The notes under the pieces were generated by a model. The model was not told the DNA's origin and did not search any database. It saw nothing but the letters and a program-made list of their open reading frames with translations. This document shows positions 34,814 to 44,341 of a stretch of 64,000 nucleotides of DNA, piece by piece (positions within the stretch are counted from its first letter, which is position 1; each line of letters opens with the position of its first letter). The translations under genes were made by a program, and so were the position numbers. The DNA is from an uncultured Actinomycetes bacterium (GTDB taxonomy: Bacteria; Actinomycetota; Thermoleophilia; Solirubrobacterales; Solirubrobacteraceae): assembly GCA_937888775.1 (NCBI GenBank), contig CALAQT010000149.1, positions 21,709-85,708 of the forward strand, read 5' to 3'.

Positions 34814-37800
34814 CAATTCAGCGCGTTGCGAACCATGAGAGTTGCCTGAGGCAGGTTCCTTGAAACCAACAACTCATCAATAGGCACCACACGCGTCGAA
34901 CCGTATTCGGCGGCATCGCGCAGTTCGCTCGTACCCAAGTAGCCCGGGGTAAGGGGCCCGTGAATGGCAACAATCAGCTCACGAGAGCCTGTCCTAACGA
35001 GAATTGGCGCTTCGATTCGCCCGATCCCGGGCACGTCGAATGGCACTCTGCGGTCTACCCGCACGCCTTCCATACCTAGCCTTAACACGTCATGAAATAG
35101 CCGATCCTCGGCCTGAGACACGCGTTCCGGTGTCAGGCCCGGATCATCGCCGAATAGCAGGTACCGAAGAAGCGTCGCACCCACATGTCGGTCGAGAAGT
35201 TCATGTTCAAATCGGTTCCCGAATCGCCTGAGGCAGCGGTAGCAGGAGCGGTCGCAGTTCGCCGGACAGTCCTCCAAAATCCGAAGTGCTCCGTCGTACA
35301 GCGAGCGGCCCATTTCCCCTATTCGCCGAGTGAAACCAGCACCGCCGGGAAGAGTGTCGTAGAGGTAGATTTCCGCCTCTCCGCCCGCTCCGCCGCCTTC
35401 CGTCAGTGCTGGCCGATGCTCGGCCTGAATCTCGTCCGTCGCGATACCTAAGGCGCGCGTCGACGCAATGGTTAGCGCCTCGCAAAGAGTGCGCAAGGCT
35501 ACGTCATTCGAGAGATATCCAGGTCGCAGCACCAGTGGTCGCTGCACCGTCATTGAGACCAACAAGATGTCGCTGAAAAAGTCTGTGCCCAATACGAGGC
35601 CACGCGTAGAGCCCCCACCAGGGCACTCGGGGTTCCGCCGGTCAGGATATGGCTTCGTGTGCGGCGCAGACACGTGCCCCACCGGATTTGCAGTTGGCTC
35701 GATCAGACCGCACCTCGTGCAATACGAATACCCTTCCTGTCGCGGACCTGTGTTGCTGACCAGGAGTCGATCGTGTCGGTAGTGGTGCCGGAGACCGTCT
35801 GCGACTTGGGTCCATTCGCCTCCCTCCGACGGACCCGAAGCGACCAACTTGGCCCTCGTAGCGTAACTCGTTGCGGGGGCATCATCCGGAGAAGTCCCCT
35901 CCGGGAGCGAATAAGGATGCGCGAAGCCTGGAGGGCGAACCCAGTTCTTGGCTTCTCCGAACGTTGCGATTCCCTTGCATGCAGGACAGTTTTGCGTGTC
36001 GCCAGCGTGCGCGCTCTCGTGCGGCACAGTCCGAGCGAAATGGCACACAGAGCACTCGAAATACCAGCGCCGATTCATCCATGCCTCTCGACGGTCGGAG
36101 GAAATTGGTGAGTAAAGTGCTCCTGACGTCCAAAGCTTGCCGTCGATCCATACCTCTTTACCCGGGGCATACTGCGTAAGCGCTGTTGCTAGTCCCTGCG
36201 AGGGTGCATATTGATAGGCGTGGCGATAGCCGGTAGACCGCTCGATGTCGAACACATGAAACGCAACCACGTCCGTCGGAAACGCGTACCTCGGCAGCGC
36301 TCCCTTGTACAAGAGTCGGTCGAGAAGGAACGTGTTCGCACGGGACGGATCTTGCCGTTCCTCGCCTGTCTCAGGCACCTGCTCGTCGCGCTCAGCGGGA
36401 TCTTCAACTGGCGGATCGCCTGGAGAAGGAGCTTCGTTCGCCTCGCCCTCGTTACCCAATGCTTCATCCACGGCTGCCAAAGTTCCGGAGACGAAGCTCT
36501 CTAATAGACGCTTACGCTCTGGGGCGGCCAGTTGTCCAGGGATCCAATCGTCAAGCTCCGCCCTCAGTTGAGGTTCCTCCGACCGCATCCACGCCTCGAA
36601 TCCACGTCGACTAAGCGGCGATTCAGCATCTAAGAAGTCCTTCACCTTGCCTAACACCTCAAACAGGTAGGCGGACTGTGCGTCGGGCCTGATGTCGGGC
36701 AATTGAGTCTGGTGGTATCGCTGCAGAAGAAAGGCCGTGACATGACGCTTGACTATCTCCTCGTTATCAAGCGTCAAGAAAGGGTCGTCCACCGCGCCGC
36801 TAATCATTCCGTCCGGCTCGCGGAAGTAGTGCTCATCGTGCGTGTCTGAACTACCGAAAGCGACGACCGTGGCTACCGAGTTTCCACGGCGTCCAGCACG
36901 GCCTGACCTCTGTTGATAGTTAGCTCTACCGGGCGGCATGTTTCTAAGCGCCACTCCGGAGAGGGCGCCGATATCAATGCCCACCTCCATCGTGGTGGTG
37001 CACGACAGAACGTCAATCGCGAACCGATCCTCTCCGGCTGACCCTGGCCCAAGGTCGATGTCCTGGAACAACAACTCGTGTTCCTCGGCCTTGGAAAACA
37101 CCTCTGCCGGGTTTGCCGCGCTCAGCTGTGCCGTGTGCTCAGCGGCGATGACGGACATTGGCGGCCTCGGCGGGATCTCCAGGGCTCTCCGTGTACTTCC
37201 CCGGTAGTAGCCCTTGCGCGCGGAAAAAACTGGATCCGCATCAGGGTCGATAGCCTCGACGGTGTCTCGGCCACAGCTAACGCAACGCGATGGGCCAGGA
37301 AACGGGCGCTGCGTGGCCCGGCATACTAAGCACGTCGCCCATCCATCCGCCACGTCCAGAGTCAGGTTTCGGGCCAGCATGCGGTGCTTTCGGTCAGGCG
37401 TTACCTCGCAAAAGGAGCGTAAGAGGGGCGGCAGCCACGTGCGCTCGAAGTCCCGCTTGATGCCACAAGCATCGAGCCACCTGCCGAGGTGGGTGAACTT
37501 CCCTGAGTGCGGGCCCACGCCCCGGGGAACGAGCCACCAGTTGGGTGGACTCATCCATGTAAACCACACGCCTGGATCCGACCATTCGTTGAGCCAGTAG
37601 CGCACAAGCGCCAACTTCTGCGCCGAGGTCTGCGCTTGCGACCCCAACTGCGGTAGCTCAGTGACTAGACGGTCGCGGATACTCGTGCGCTCCGCCAGCG
37701 ACCCCAACGCCAGCGCCTGGAGCCCGTAGTACCTCTCTAACAGTGCGTCATTCAGCGCTCGTCTGAGGGACTCGGGGGGTGGCTGGTTGGCCACCGTCAT

Positions 37801-40347
37801 CATTAGTCGAAGCATCACAGCCGGCAGCGCGGGGTCGCCGTCCCTGAGTATTTCCTCTACATCGCGCTGCGCTTGAAGAGACTCACCTGCCCTTAGCTCC
37901 GGCCGCAGCCTTACCCTGAGCCGCACGGCCCCGACCAATAACGCCAGATATACATGTTCGAGGCTCAACTCCGCCACCATGTTTTGGTCCTCGACGCTCT
38001 GCAGATCCCGCATCCCCACGACGATTAGCGGACGCAGCACGTCTCGCATGGAGTACTTCTGTAGGTTTGGCGCAAGTCGAGCAGCGATTTGGCGGGAGTC
38101 CGAAAAGGTTAGGACCTTGCGCCCACGCAATGGCGCAAAGTCTGTCCTTGGTTGACTAGGCGATTGAACCTGCAACTGACGCGTAATTAGCGCCTGGAAT
38201 GGCTCATCGCCCTTAGTTTGATGATCCTGTACGGAAGTACGGTTGAAGCCAGCGGCCAAGCCGCAGACACCACAAGGCCGAAACTCTCCGGGATGGTCGT
38301 CGTTACGAGGTGGCACCGCCGGGGCCCGGCCAAGTCGCAGAAACACCTGGCGGTTCCGCTCCCCCAGCGCTCTCGGATTCAACCGCCCCGTAATCAGATC
38401 CAGCTCGGCCGGCTCGACGTGATCGCGAAGGGGATCCTCCAGACAGAGGTCGAGGGGCTCTAACTCGTCCGCAGACCTGCCTGAGGAAGCAAAGGCGCGC
38501 CCGCGTTCAGCCCACAGGTACTGGGGGGTGGCGAGATCGTCTGTGTAGGCTCTGGCGTAAGCGGAACCGCACTGGCGGCACGTGTAGAGCTCAAACACGC
38601 GCGCGCCACACGTGCACACGTCCCGCGGCTGCGCGAAGAGCATGCCAACAGGTCCCCCCCGCTCCTCCTCCTGAAGGCCCGTACACGCTCGGTCTAGACA
38701 CGCCCAAAGACCGGCTAGACCACGAAACATGCTATGGACACGACAAGGCAGTAGGCCCGGTTCCGAATCGGATCTGCGCGCCACACTGCCCAACGCGACT
38801 AATACGGTCAATGCGACGTCAACACTCTCGGACCGGGGCGTTTCAAACACGTCTCCGGCGAGTGCGGCAAGCGGAAGTGCCTGCCGCATCGTGAGATTTA
38901 CCAATCGAGACATCGGGGGGAACTCAGCCAGTGCGTCATGAAGGGCGCGTTCGACGGGACCTTCCTCGCTCACGCCGCGATAACGCAGGAGGGGAGCAAC
39001 GGTCTCAAGCCTTTCGCTATTAGTGGTTGCGTCATAGAAAGAGCTCAACGAAATGGCTGCGAGTACTGTGGCGTCTGCCGCGGAGCCCTTTCCAGAATCG
39101 GGTCGCAAAGCCAGTTCCCCACCGATGGTCTCGAAATCCGCTGGCTGTTTACCTGAAAGCTCCGCAGCAAACACCTTGGCACGTGCGTCATCTGTGAAGC
39201 TCGCGCTGGTACATATCACCTGCACCCGATCGGGGGTCAACCCGAGTCGTGCCCGCAGGCGGCGGAGCAGTAGCCCAACCTCAGCGCCGGCCGCCCCTCG
39301 ATACAGATGTGCCTCGTCTACTACCAGCACAAACGTGTCATCCGGATGTCTTGCGAGCCAATCTCGCGTCGCATCGAAGATGGGACGCTCTAAAGGTCGC
39401 ATCAACATGTACTCCAGCATGGAGTAGTTGGTAATCAGCACATCCGGAGGCGATTCCAACACTTCATGTCTGGTGAGCAATTCGGAGTCCTCCGGAAGCG
39501 TGACCGCGCGGACAAAGCGTCCTTGCGGACCCTGCCACCGACTCCCCTTCGTTCCGTACCACGCACGCAGGTCAGCCTTCGCGGGCCACTTGCCCTTCGC
39601 TCTCAAGTGGCTAATCAGCCTTTGAGCTCGGTCGAATTCAGTCGACTCGCTGTCAGCCGCTGTCTCCAGAAGGTCAAGGTAGAACCGCTCAATCGGCAGC
39701 AGCCGCTCCTGGTCGCGCTTTGCCGTGCGGACCCCTGGGTAAAGCGTTCGGCTTGTATAGCGTGCAAAGCGTGCAGGTCTACCGCCCCACGCAGTGAACT
39801 TGGCCACCATCCGTGGATCGCCCATCATGAGGCGCAGACGGCCGAGTTGATCGTTGACCAAGGCGTTCATTGGGTACAGCAGGATCGCGCGTACACCTGG
39901 CATTCCGAACGACTCGGGGCGGTCTCTGGCTTCAACCGCCAGCTTGCCCAGTATCGGGAGGAGAAACGCCTCCGTCTTGCCGGATCCCGTACCAGTGGTC
40001 ACGACCAAACTGCGCTTCCCGCGGAGTGACGACCTCAGAGCTGCGGCTTGATGGCTGTACGGGGGGTCGAATATGAGCGGGCCATTTTCCGCATCGCTAG
40101 CCGACATCGCCTCAAATAAATCCGTTGCAGCTGAGGGAAGCTCAAGATCACGGAAAGCCTTGCCTGGTACGTACCGCGGCGTGCTCTCTAAGTACGGAAC
40201 CTGGTACGTGACACCTTCCTCATCAAGCAGGCGTTTCCGTTGCTGTACAAGAGTAGGGGCGCCAATATGGTAAGCGGCCTCAATGTATTCTCGTAGCGCC
40301 TCACGGATCTCCCCAATGGTCTCGGTGATCGTTGTCTGACTAGCCAT
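34813..40347 (-). CDS. druE: DruE-type DEAH helicase with C-terminal DUF1998 domain
   Basis: An 1844-residue ATP-driven helicase or translocase. Motif I is VTTGTGSGKTEAF (about 117-129), motif II VVDEAHLYRG (DEAH at 344-347), then TSASF. Motif VI is QRSGRAGRRGNSVATV, just past mid-protein. A Cys-rich insertion (CTCGARVFELYTCRQCGSAY) and several CxxC pairs follow the pattern of large helicases of this class. The tail is a DUF1998 domain: YDTLPGGAGFTRRI, then CPANCDRSCYRCLRRFGN. Size and layout match DruE, the helicase common to Druantia systems. The ATG at 40347 overlaps the upstream gene by eight bases; in-frame codons to 40407 lie inside that gene. Confidence 0.82.
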   Translation of the reverse strand: MASQTTITETIGEIREALREYIEAAYHIGAPTLVQQRKRLLDEEGVTYQVPYLESTPRYVPGKAFRDLELPSAATDLFEAMSASDAENGPLIFDPPYSHQAAALRSSLRGKRSLVVTTGTGSGKTEAFLLPILGKLAVEARDRPESFGMPGVRAILLYPMNALVNDQLGRLRLMMGDPRMVAKFTAWGGRPARFARYTSRTLYPGVRTAKRDQERLLPIERFYLDLLETAADSESTEFDRAQRLISHLRAKGKWPAKADLRAWYGTKGSRWQGPQGRFVRAVTLPEDSELLTRHEVLESPPDVLITNYSMLEYMLMRPLERPIFDATRDWLARHPDDTFVLVVDEAHLYRGAAGAEVGLLLRRLRARLGLTPDRVQVICTSASFTDDARAKVFAAELSGKQPADFETIGGELALRPDSGKGSAADATVLAAISLSSFYDATTNSERLETVAPLLRYRGVSEEGPVERALHDALAEFPPMSRLVNLTMRQALPLAALAGDVFETPRSESVDVALTVLVALGSVARRSDSEPGLLPCRVHSMFRGLAGLWACLDRACTGLQEEERGGPVGMLFAQPRDVCTCGARVFELYTCRQCGSAYARAYTDDLATPQYLWAERGRAFASSGRSADELEPLDLCLEDPLRDHVEPAELDLITGRLNPRALGERNRQVFLRLGRAPAVPPRNDDHPGEFRPCGVCGLAAGFNRTSVQDHQTKGDEPFQALITRQLQVQSPSQPRTDFAPLRGRKVLTFSDSRQIAARLAPNLQKYSMRDVLRPLIVVGMRDLQSVEDQNMVAELSLEHVYLALLVGAVRLRVRLRPELRAGESLQAQRDVEEILRDGDPALPAVMLRLMMTVANQPPPESLRRALNDALLERYYGLQALALGSLAERTSIRDRLVTELPQLGSQAQTSAQKLALVRYWLNEWSDPGVWFTWMSPPNWWLVPRGVGPHSGKFTHLGRWLDACGIKRDFERTWLPPLLRSFCEVTPDRKHRMLARNLTLDVADGWATCLVCRATQRPFPGPSRCVSCGRDTVEAIDPDADPVFSARKGYYRGSTRRALEIPPRPPMSVIAAEHTAQLSAANPAEVFSKAEEHELLFQDIDLGPGSAGEDRFAIDVLSCTTTMEVGIDIGALSGVALRNMPPGRANYQQRSGRAGRRGNSVATVVAFGSSDTHDEHYFREPDGMISGAVDDPFLTLDNEEIVKRHVTAFLLQRYHQTQLPDIRPDAQSAYLFEVLGKVKDFLDAESPLSRRGFEAWMRSEEPQLRAELDDWIPGQLAAPERKRLLESFVSGTLAAVDEALGNEGEANEAPSPGDPPVEDPAERDEQVPETGEERQDPSRANTFLLDRLLYKGALPRYAFPTDVVAFHVFDIERSTGYRHAYQYAPSQGLATALTQYAPGKEVWIDGKLWTSGALYSPISSDRREAWMNRRWYFECSVCHFARTVPHESAHAGDTQNCPACKGIATFGEAKNWVRPPGFAHPYSLPEGTSPDDAPATSYATRAKLVASGPSEGGEWTQVADGLRHHYRHDRLLVSNTGPRQEGYSYCTRCGLIEPTANPVGHVSAPHTKPYPDRRNPECPGGGSTRGLVLGTDFFSDILLVSMTVQRPLVLRPGYLSNDVALRTLCEALTIASTRALGIATDEIQAEHRPALTEGGGAGGEAEIYLYDTLPGGAGFTRRIGEMGRSLYDGALRILEDCPANCDRSCYRCLRRFGNRFEHELLDRHVGATLLRYLLFGDDPGLTPERVSQAEDRLFHDVLRLGMEGVRVDRRVPFDVPGIGRIEAPILVRTGSRELIVAIHGPLTPGYLGTSELRDAAEYGSTRVVPIDELLVSRNLPQATLMVRNALN

Positions 40348-41455
40348 CACCGCGCACCCCACCGCTCGGAACCTCATCCACCTGGAGCCAAAGCGACTGC
40401 GCAGCAAACTTCATTTCCTGCTCCACCTCGTTGGCGTCCATCTCGTACGCAAGCAGCGACGAGCTTCTTCCGCGCTCAAGTACTGCACCAAATAGATCCC
40501 AGCGGCGCTGGAGCCATCTGGGTAGGGGCGTCTGAACCTCGAGGACGACACGGTGGTCGTCACCGCCGGCAGGGCGCACCGTCAACCGCTGCGGATGACC
40601 CGCCAAGCTGTCCTTCGCCGCCGCTAAGCGCCACGCCTCATCACAGCCACGTCCCATATCCGGATCCAAAGGCAGGTCAACGAGTCCTCCCACGCGTCCG
40701 CCAGAAATCGCCGCATAGCACCATAGGTCTGAGCCAAACTCCTGCGGTCGTCGGGCGACAAATCTACCATTGTCGCGAGGCTCGGGAACGCGCCATCGAC
40801 CAACGTAGTAGTCGATGGGCCTACTGACGTCGAGTATCCGCACACCGGGGACATCGTCACAGCCGCCGGCCGCCACCAACTTAGCGTCGTACATCGCCTG
40901 GCACGCAGCGGCCGCACCGGGCCGCGGTGCGCGAAGCCACCAATCTTCTGGTATCTCGACCAACCCATAATCAGCCAAGAGGGCGGCCAAGTCTTCGCCG
41001 GGCCTTGGGCCAATGCGCCTTGTATGGCCTCTGTACTCCACATAACGCCAAAGTCCTTCGCCGACCAGCGGCACCGAGTCCGGACGGACTCCAATCAGCA
41101 CGCATCCACCGCCGCCGCGCTTAACAAATCCAGGCGGCCCGAGATACAACTCCCTAGCAATTGTCCGCTCGGGTCGACCGTTGTATTCAAGCAAGTCACC
41201 ATAGCCGACGAGTGCATCTAAGGTCTCTTGGACCCGTTGCTTCAAACCCTCGCGCTCTTCAACTAGATCCCCCAGCAGACCCTCAACTTCATTGAGGAGT
41301 GCCAGCGGGCGGACAGGGCATCGTAACGAGGCCGCCCGCCGTATCGCGGCCGCGTAAACTTCGCCGGACGAGATTGGGAAGGCATCGGACGATAGCCCGA
41401 GCCCTTCCACACATAGCCGCGCTGCGGCTGAGCGCTCCACGACCTCTAGAACCAC
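40340..41455 (-). CDS. Unrecognised 371-residue protein of the Druantia-like operon
   Basis: A soluble protein encoded between the 956-residue protein and the helicase and overlapping both neighbours by about ten bases. The N-terminal third is helical (LLNEVEGLLGDLVEEREGLK, QRVQETLDALVGYGDLLEYN), suggesting a winged-helix or coiled structure. The middle contains RELYLGPPGFVKRGGGGCVL and EYRGHTRRIGPRPGEDLAAL. Its position matches DruD, the gene before the helicase in type I Druantia, but I cannot claim sequence similarity. No catalytic motif is obvious. Confidence 0.6.
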   Translation of the reverse strand: MVLEVVERSAAARLCVEGLGLSSDAFPISSGEVYAAAIRRAASLRCPVRPLALLNEVEGLLGDLVEEREGLKQRVQETLDALVGYGDLLEYNGRPERTIARELYLGPPGFVKRGGGGCVLIGVRPDSVPLVGEGLWRYVEYRGHTRRIGPRPGEDLAALLADYGLVEIPEDWWLRAPRPGAAAACQAMYDAKLVAAGGCDDVPGVRILDVSRPIDYYVGRWRVPEPRDNGRFVARRPQEFGSDLWCYAAISGGRVGGLVDLPLDPDMGRGCDEAWRLAAAKDSLAGHPQRLTVRPAGGDDHRVVLEVQTPLPRWLQRRWDLFGAVLERGRSSSLLAYEMDANEVEQEMKFAAQSLWLQVDEVPSGGVRGDG

Positions 41456-44316
41456 GGAAAGCCCCTATACGGGAAGCTCGTTGCGGTGTCGAGGGATGTT
41501 CGGTGGCAGGCGAGAACGAGGAAGCGAGCTGTGCGAACCAATACCGGAAATTCCAACGCTAACGTGAGGGCACGTGTCACGCCGTCGCCCGCCCAACCAA
41601 GGGCAGTGTCAGGCCGACTCGCAAGACGCAGAACGAAACTCGCCAACCAATCGGCGTTCGACATCACCTCGCGGCGGGCGTGGATGTCTTTAAGCACCCG
41701 GGCGAGAGCATCAATTCGTGGCCCTACGCCTCCTTCGGCCAACGCAGTCGCGCGCCGCCTGAGCCCGTCGTCGACCAGGGACGAGACCCCGGCGAGCGAG
41801 ACAAGCCTATTCAATTCGGATACCGTCTCCGGTTGCTCGTCTTCAACTCTACGTTCAAACGTACCCCAGTTTGGGCCGCCGATACTCGATGCAACCGTGA
41901 TCGCCAGCCACCTAAGCGTGGCGTCTCGCTGGTGGTAGGCTAGTACATTCCCCGGCAACTGGGCGCTGGCCCACAAACGAGACACACTCATCCAGTCAAC
42001 CAAGGCTTGCGCAGATCGTGGCTTGGTCGCCAAGGCGGGGGGCTGTCTCAGTGCACCCAACTCTGTCAGGCGTCGGACCGTGGGTGCCAGAACGATGCTC
42101 GTCTGGCATTGGGCCTCCTGAGCGATGAGAAGGCCCCCGGTCCCGGACCTGTACGTGTTCTGCTTATCCAGTTGCACCGCGACCCCCACATCAGGGCGCC
42201 GAAATGAGTACGACGTGACCACCGGGTCCGCAGCCTCGAGATTATCCACCAACCGGGCGAAGTCACCATTGTGGTCCGATCCGACTGCCCATCGCAGCGG
42301 ACTAAATTCGCGCTCAGCGCGTTGCACCGCGAGTCCGAAGTCCGGATGGCTTACCTGAATAATGCAGGCAGCTGCCTCATCGACGTACCGCGATACTTGG
42401 TCGACCTCTCGAAACCCTTGGTCGAACGCCCGGCGCCATGTCTGCGAGCTGATGGGTAGGGTGAGCGCACCAATCTGCCGCTCCACCAGAGTACGACCTT
42501 TGTTTCCCTCGAGACTCACACGCAACTTGACACCTGCGCCTGGTGGGCCCAGAACGGAGACCGTCGCGTCTCCCTGCCACAGCTCACTCAGGCTCGCCCC
42601 GTAAGGGAGGACCATCAACAGCATCGGGTATCGACTCGATCCCAGCTCGCTGCTCGCAGCTGCCTCACGGACACTCATCGTTAGTGATCCTTCGACGACA
42701 CGGCCACCGCCAGCGCGCGGGCGCACGACTACACGCATCTCGTTCCGACCTACGTCAAGATCCCGAATCGTGGCGTAGCCTACGCGTCGGCCGCCCTCAG
42801 CTTGACCAACGTGCACAGAGGCAGCCGGACCTCCGTTGAGGCTGAGCTCGAACGTATCCACGTCCAAGCTTGAGGAGATTCGAATCAGAGGTTCGTCCCC
42901 GACGAGGAATTCCGCCCCGCCCTCGCCATCCCACTCAGCGGGCGCCGGACCAATCGGCATAAGGTCGAGATCGCGAACAACGGTAAGCCCCAACGCTGTT
43001 AGTTGGGCAGCACCATCGTCGTCGACGCGCGCAGGAACATCTAGCGTGTAGGCGTAGACCCCAGCGCATGCAACCTCGGTGGCTCGGAGCCCTATGAGCG
43101 ATGGGTCAATGGGGGATGTAGCAAGCAGCAAGTACGAGCGTCCTGGACGCACAGTCTTGCCGCGCACCTCTTTGACAACATCCCTTTCGACGTTGCCAAA
43201 CACCCAGGTCGGGCCCGGAGATAGAGCGCATTCCTCGGCCAAGACGTGGTTGATGGCCTCCGTTCCGTTCTCGAGTTCGAGCAACGCGACACCTCTTGCC
43301 GGCCATGCCTCAAGGACGCGCTGCTGCTCCGGGTACAAAAGTTGCCCTCGGGCCAACGGTGGGCCTTCGCTCCCCGCCACCCGACATCGACAAGACTGGA
43401 GCGCCTCCTCCAAACCAGGATAGATCTGAAGCAGGTCGGTCAAGTCTGGGAGAGCCAAGGCAACCCGCAGGCTTCCGTTCGGGCCGCGTTGGACCATGAG
43501 ATTAGGGAGTCGGGCTCCTGACAGCCGCTCTTTCGGCGATCTAATGCCAGAAGGGATTCCCCTAGATGGCCGGCGCAATCCGCGAATACGGAGATCGTTC
43601 GCGCCTCTACGAGCGTCCCTCAACCATTGCCGTGCTTGTCTATGCTTCTCGAGGTCCGCCACGATGCGGGTAAGCGTTGACCGAAGGAGCAGCTCTGAAG
43701 TCTCATGCTCGCCCAGGAGCAGCGCTGCTGCAACCAGCCCGAGCAGAGCTCTATTCTCTGCGAACTTTTGGAAACGTTTCGACCCCCCGTGAGCTCTTGA
43801 TGCGATCAAGTTCCCTAACGCGATCGGGTTGGTCCTGACCTCCGACGTTAACGAGTAGCGCAGTTCGAATAGGAGTCGGGCCAGTTGCGTCTGCAAGTCT
43901 GTGGGCAAAACCGCGTGAGTGATCGGCCACGAGATGATGGTGAACCACTCAGCCCACGCGCCGGCCGGTAGCGCTCCACCAAAACTAGCTGCGAATCTCT
44001 GAAATGCACTCCTCACAAGCGCGCGGTCACCGAACACCGACCACCCCGGCGTCTCACTGGCAAACGTCTGCCAGTATTCCTCGCCTTCGTATCGGTACCC
44101 GACCTCTGTAGCGTAGACGACCAGCGGTAGCCAGTGTTGAGTCGTCAGCTTGTTCGACGCAACAGTTGCACGGAGGAATGTGGCAACTTCTGCAATGGCT
44201 TCCGCACCTAGGTCGTGTTCCAGCGCATATATTGGCTGGCCCTGTCTCCGTACCTTGAGGGAATCGAAGTGTTGCTCAAGCTCGGCCGATATCTGAGCAA
44301 GGTCGCGGTACACCAT
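41446..44316 (-). CDS. Unrecognised 956-residue protein of the Druantia-like operon
   Basis: A large protein lying 25 bases downstream of the druA-like gene. The N-terminal 250 residues are helical with a EEYWQTFASETPGW motif that I associate, from memory only, with large proteins accompanying DUF1998 helicases (YjiT/ECs_5259 type). The middle (about 330-680) is beta-rich, with several immunoglobulin-like segments (DTFELSLNGGPAASVHVGQA, RNEMRVVVRPRAGG). The end is helical again. In type I Druantia two separate proteins (DruB, DruC) lie here, so this could be a functional replacement or a fusion. No nuclease or ATPase motif is visible. Confidence 0.62.
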   Translation of the reverse strand: MVYRDLAQISAELEQHFDSLKVRRQGQPIYALEHDLGAEAIAEVATFLRATVASNKLTTQHWLPLVVYATEVGYRYEGEEYWQTFASETPGWSVFGDRALVRSAFQRFAASFGGALPAGAWAEWFTIISWPITHAVLPTDLQTQLARLLFELRYSLTSEVRTNPIALGNLIASRAHGGSKRFQKFAENRALLGLVAAALLLGEHETSELLLRSTLTRIVADLEKHRQARQWLRDARRGANDLRIRGLRRPSRGIPSGIRSPKERLSGARLPNLMVQRGPNGSLRVALALPDLTDLLQIYPGLEEALQSCRCRVAGSEGPPLARGQLLYPEQQRVLEAWPARGVALLELENGTEAINHVLAEECALSPGPTWVFGNVERDVVKEVRGKTVRPGRSYLLLATSPIDPSLIGLRATEVACAGVYAYTLDVPARVDDDGAAQLTALGLTVVRDLDLMPIGPAPAEWDGEGGAEFLVGDEPLIRISSSLDVDTFELSLNGGPAASVHVGQAEGGRRVGYATIRDLDVGRNEMRVVVRPRAGGGRVVEGSLTMSVREAAASSELGSSRYPMLLMVLPYGASLSELWQGDATVSVLGPPGAGVKLRVSLEGNKGRTLVERQIGALTLPISSQTWRRAFDQGFREVDQVSRYVDEAAACIIQVSHPDFGLAVQRAEREFSPLRWAVGSDHNGDFARLVDNLEAADPVVTSYSFRRPDVGVAVQLDKQNTYRSGTGGLLIAQEAQCQTSIVLAPTVRRLTELGALRQPPALATKPRSAQALVDWMSVSRLWASAQLPGNVLAYHQRDATLRWLAITVASSIGGPNWGTFERRVEDEQPETVSELNRLVSLAGVSSLVDDGLRRRATALAEGGVGPRIDALARVLKDIHARREVMSNADWLASFVLRLASRPDTALGWAGDGVTRALTLALEFPVLVRTARFLVLACHRTSLDTATSFPYRGFPWF

Positions 44317-44341
44317 GCTTGCTCAGCCGAGGGGCGGAAGG

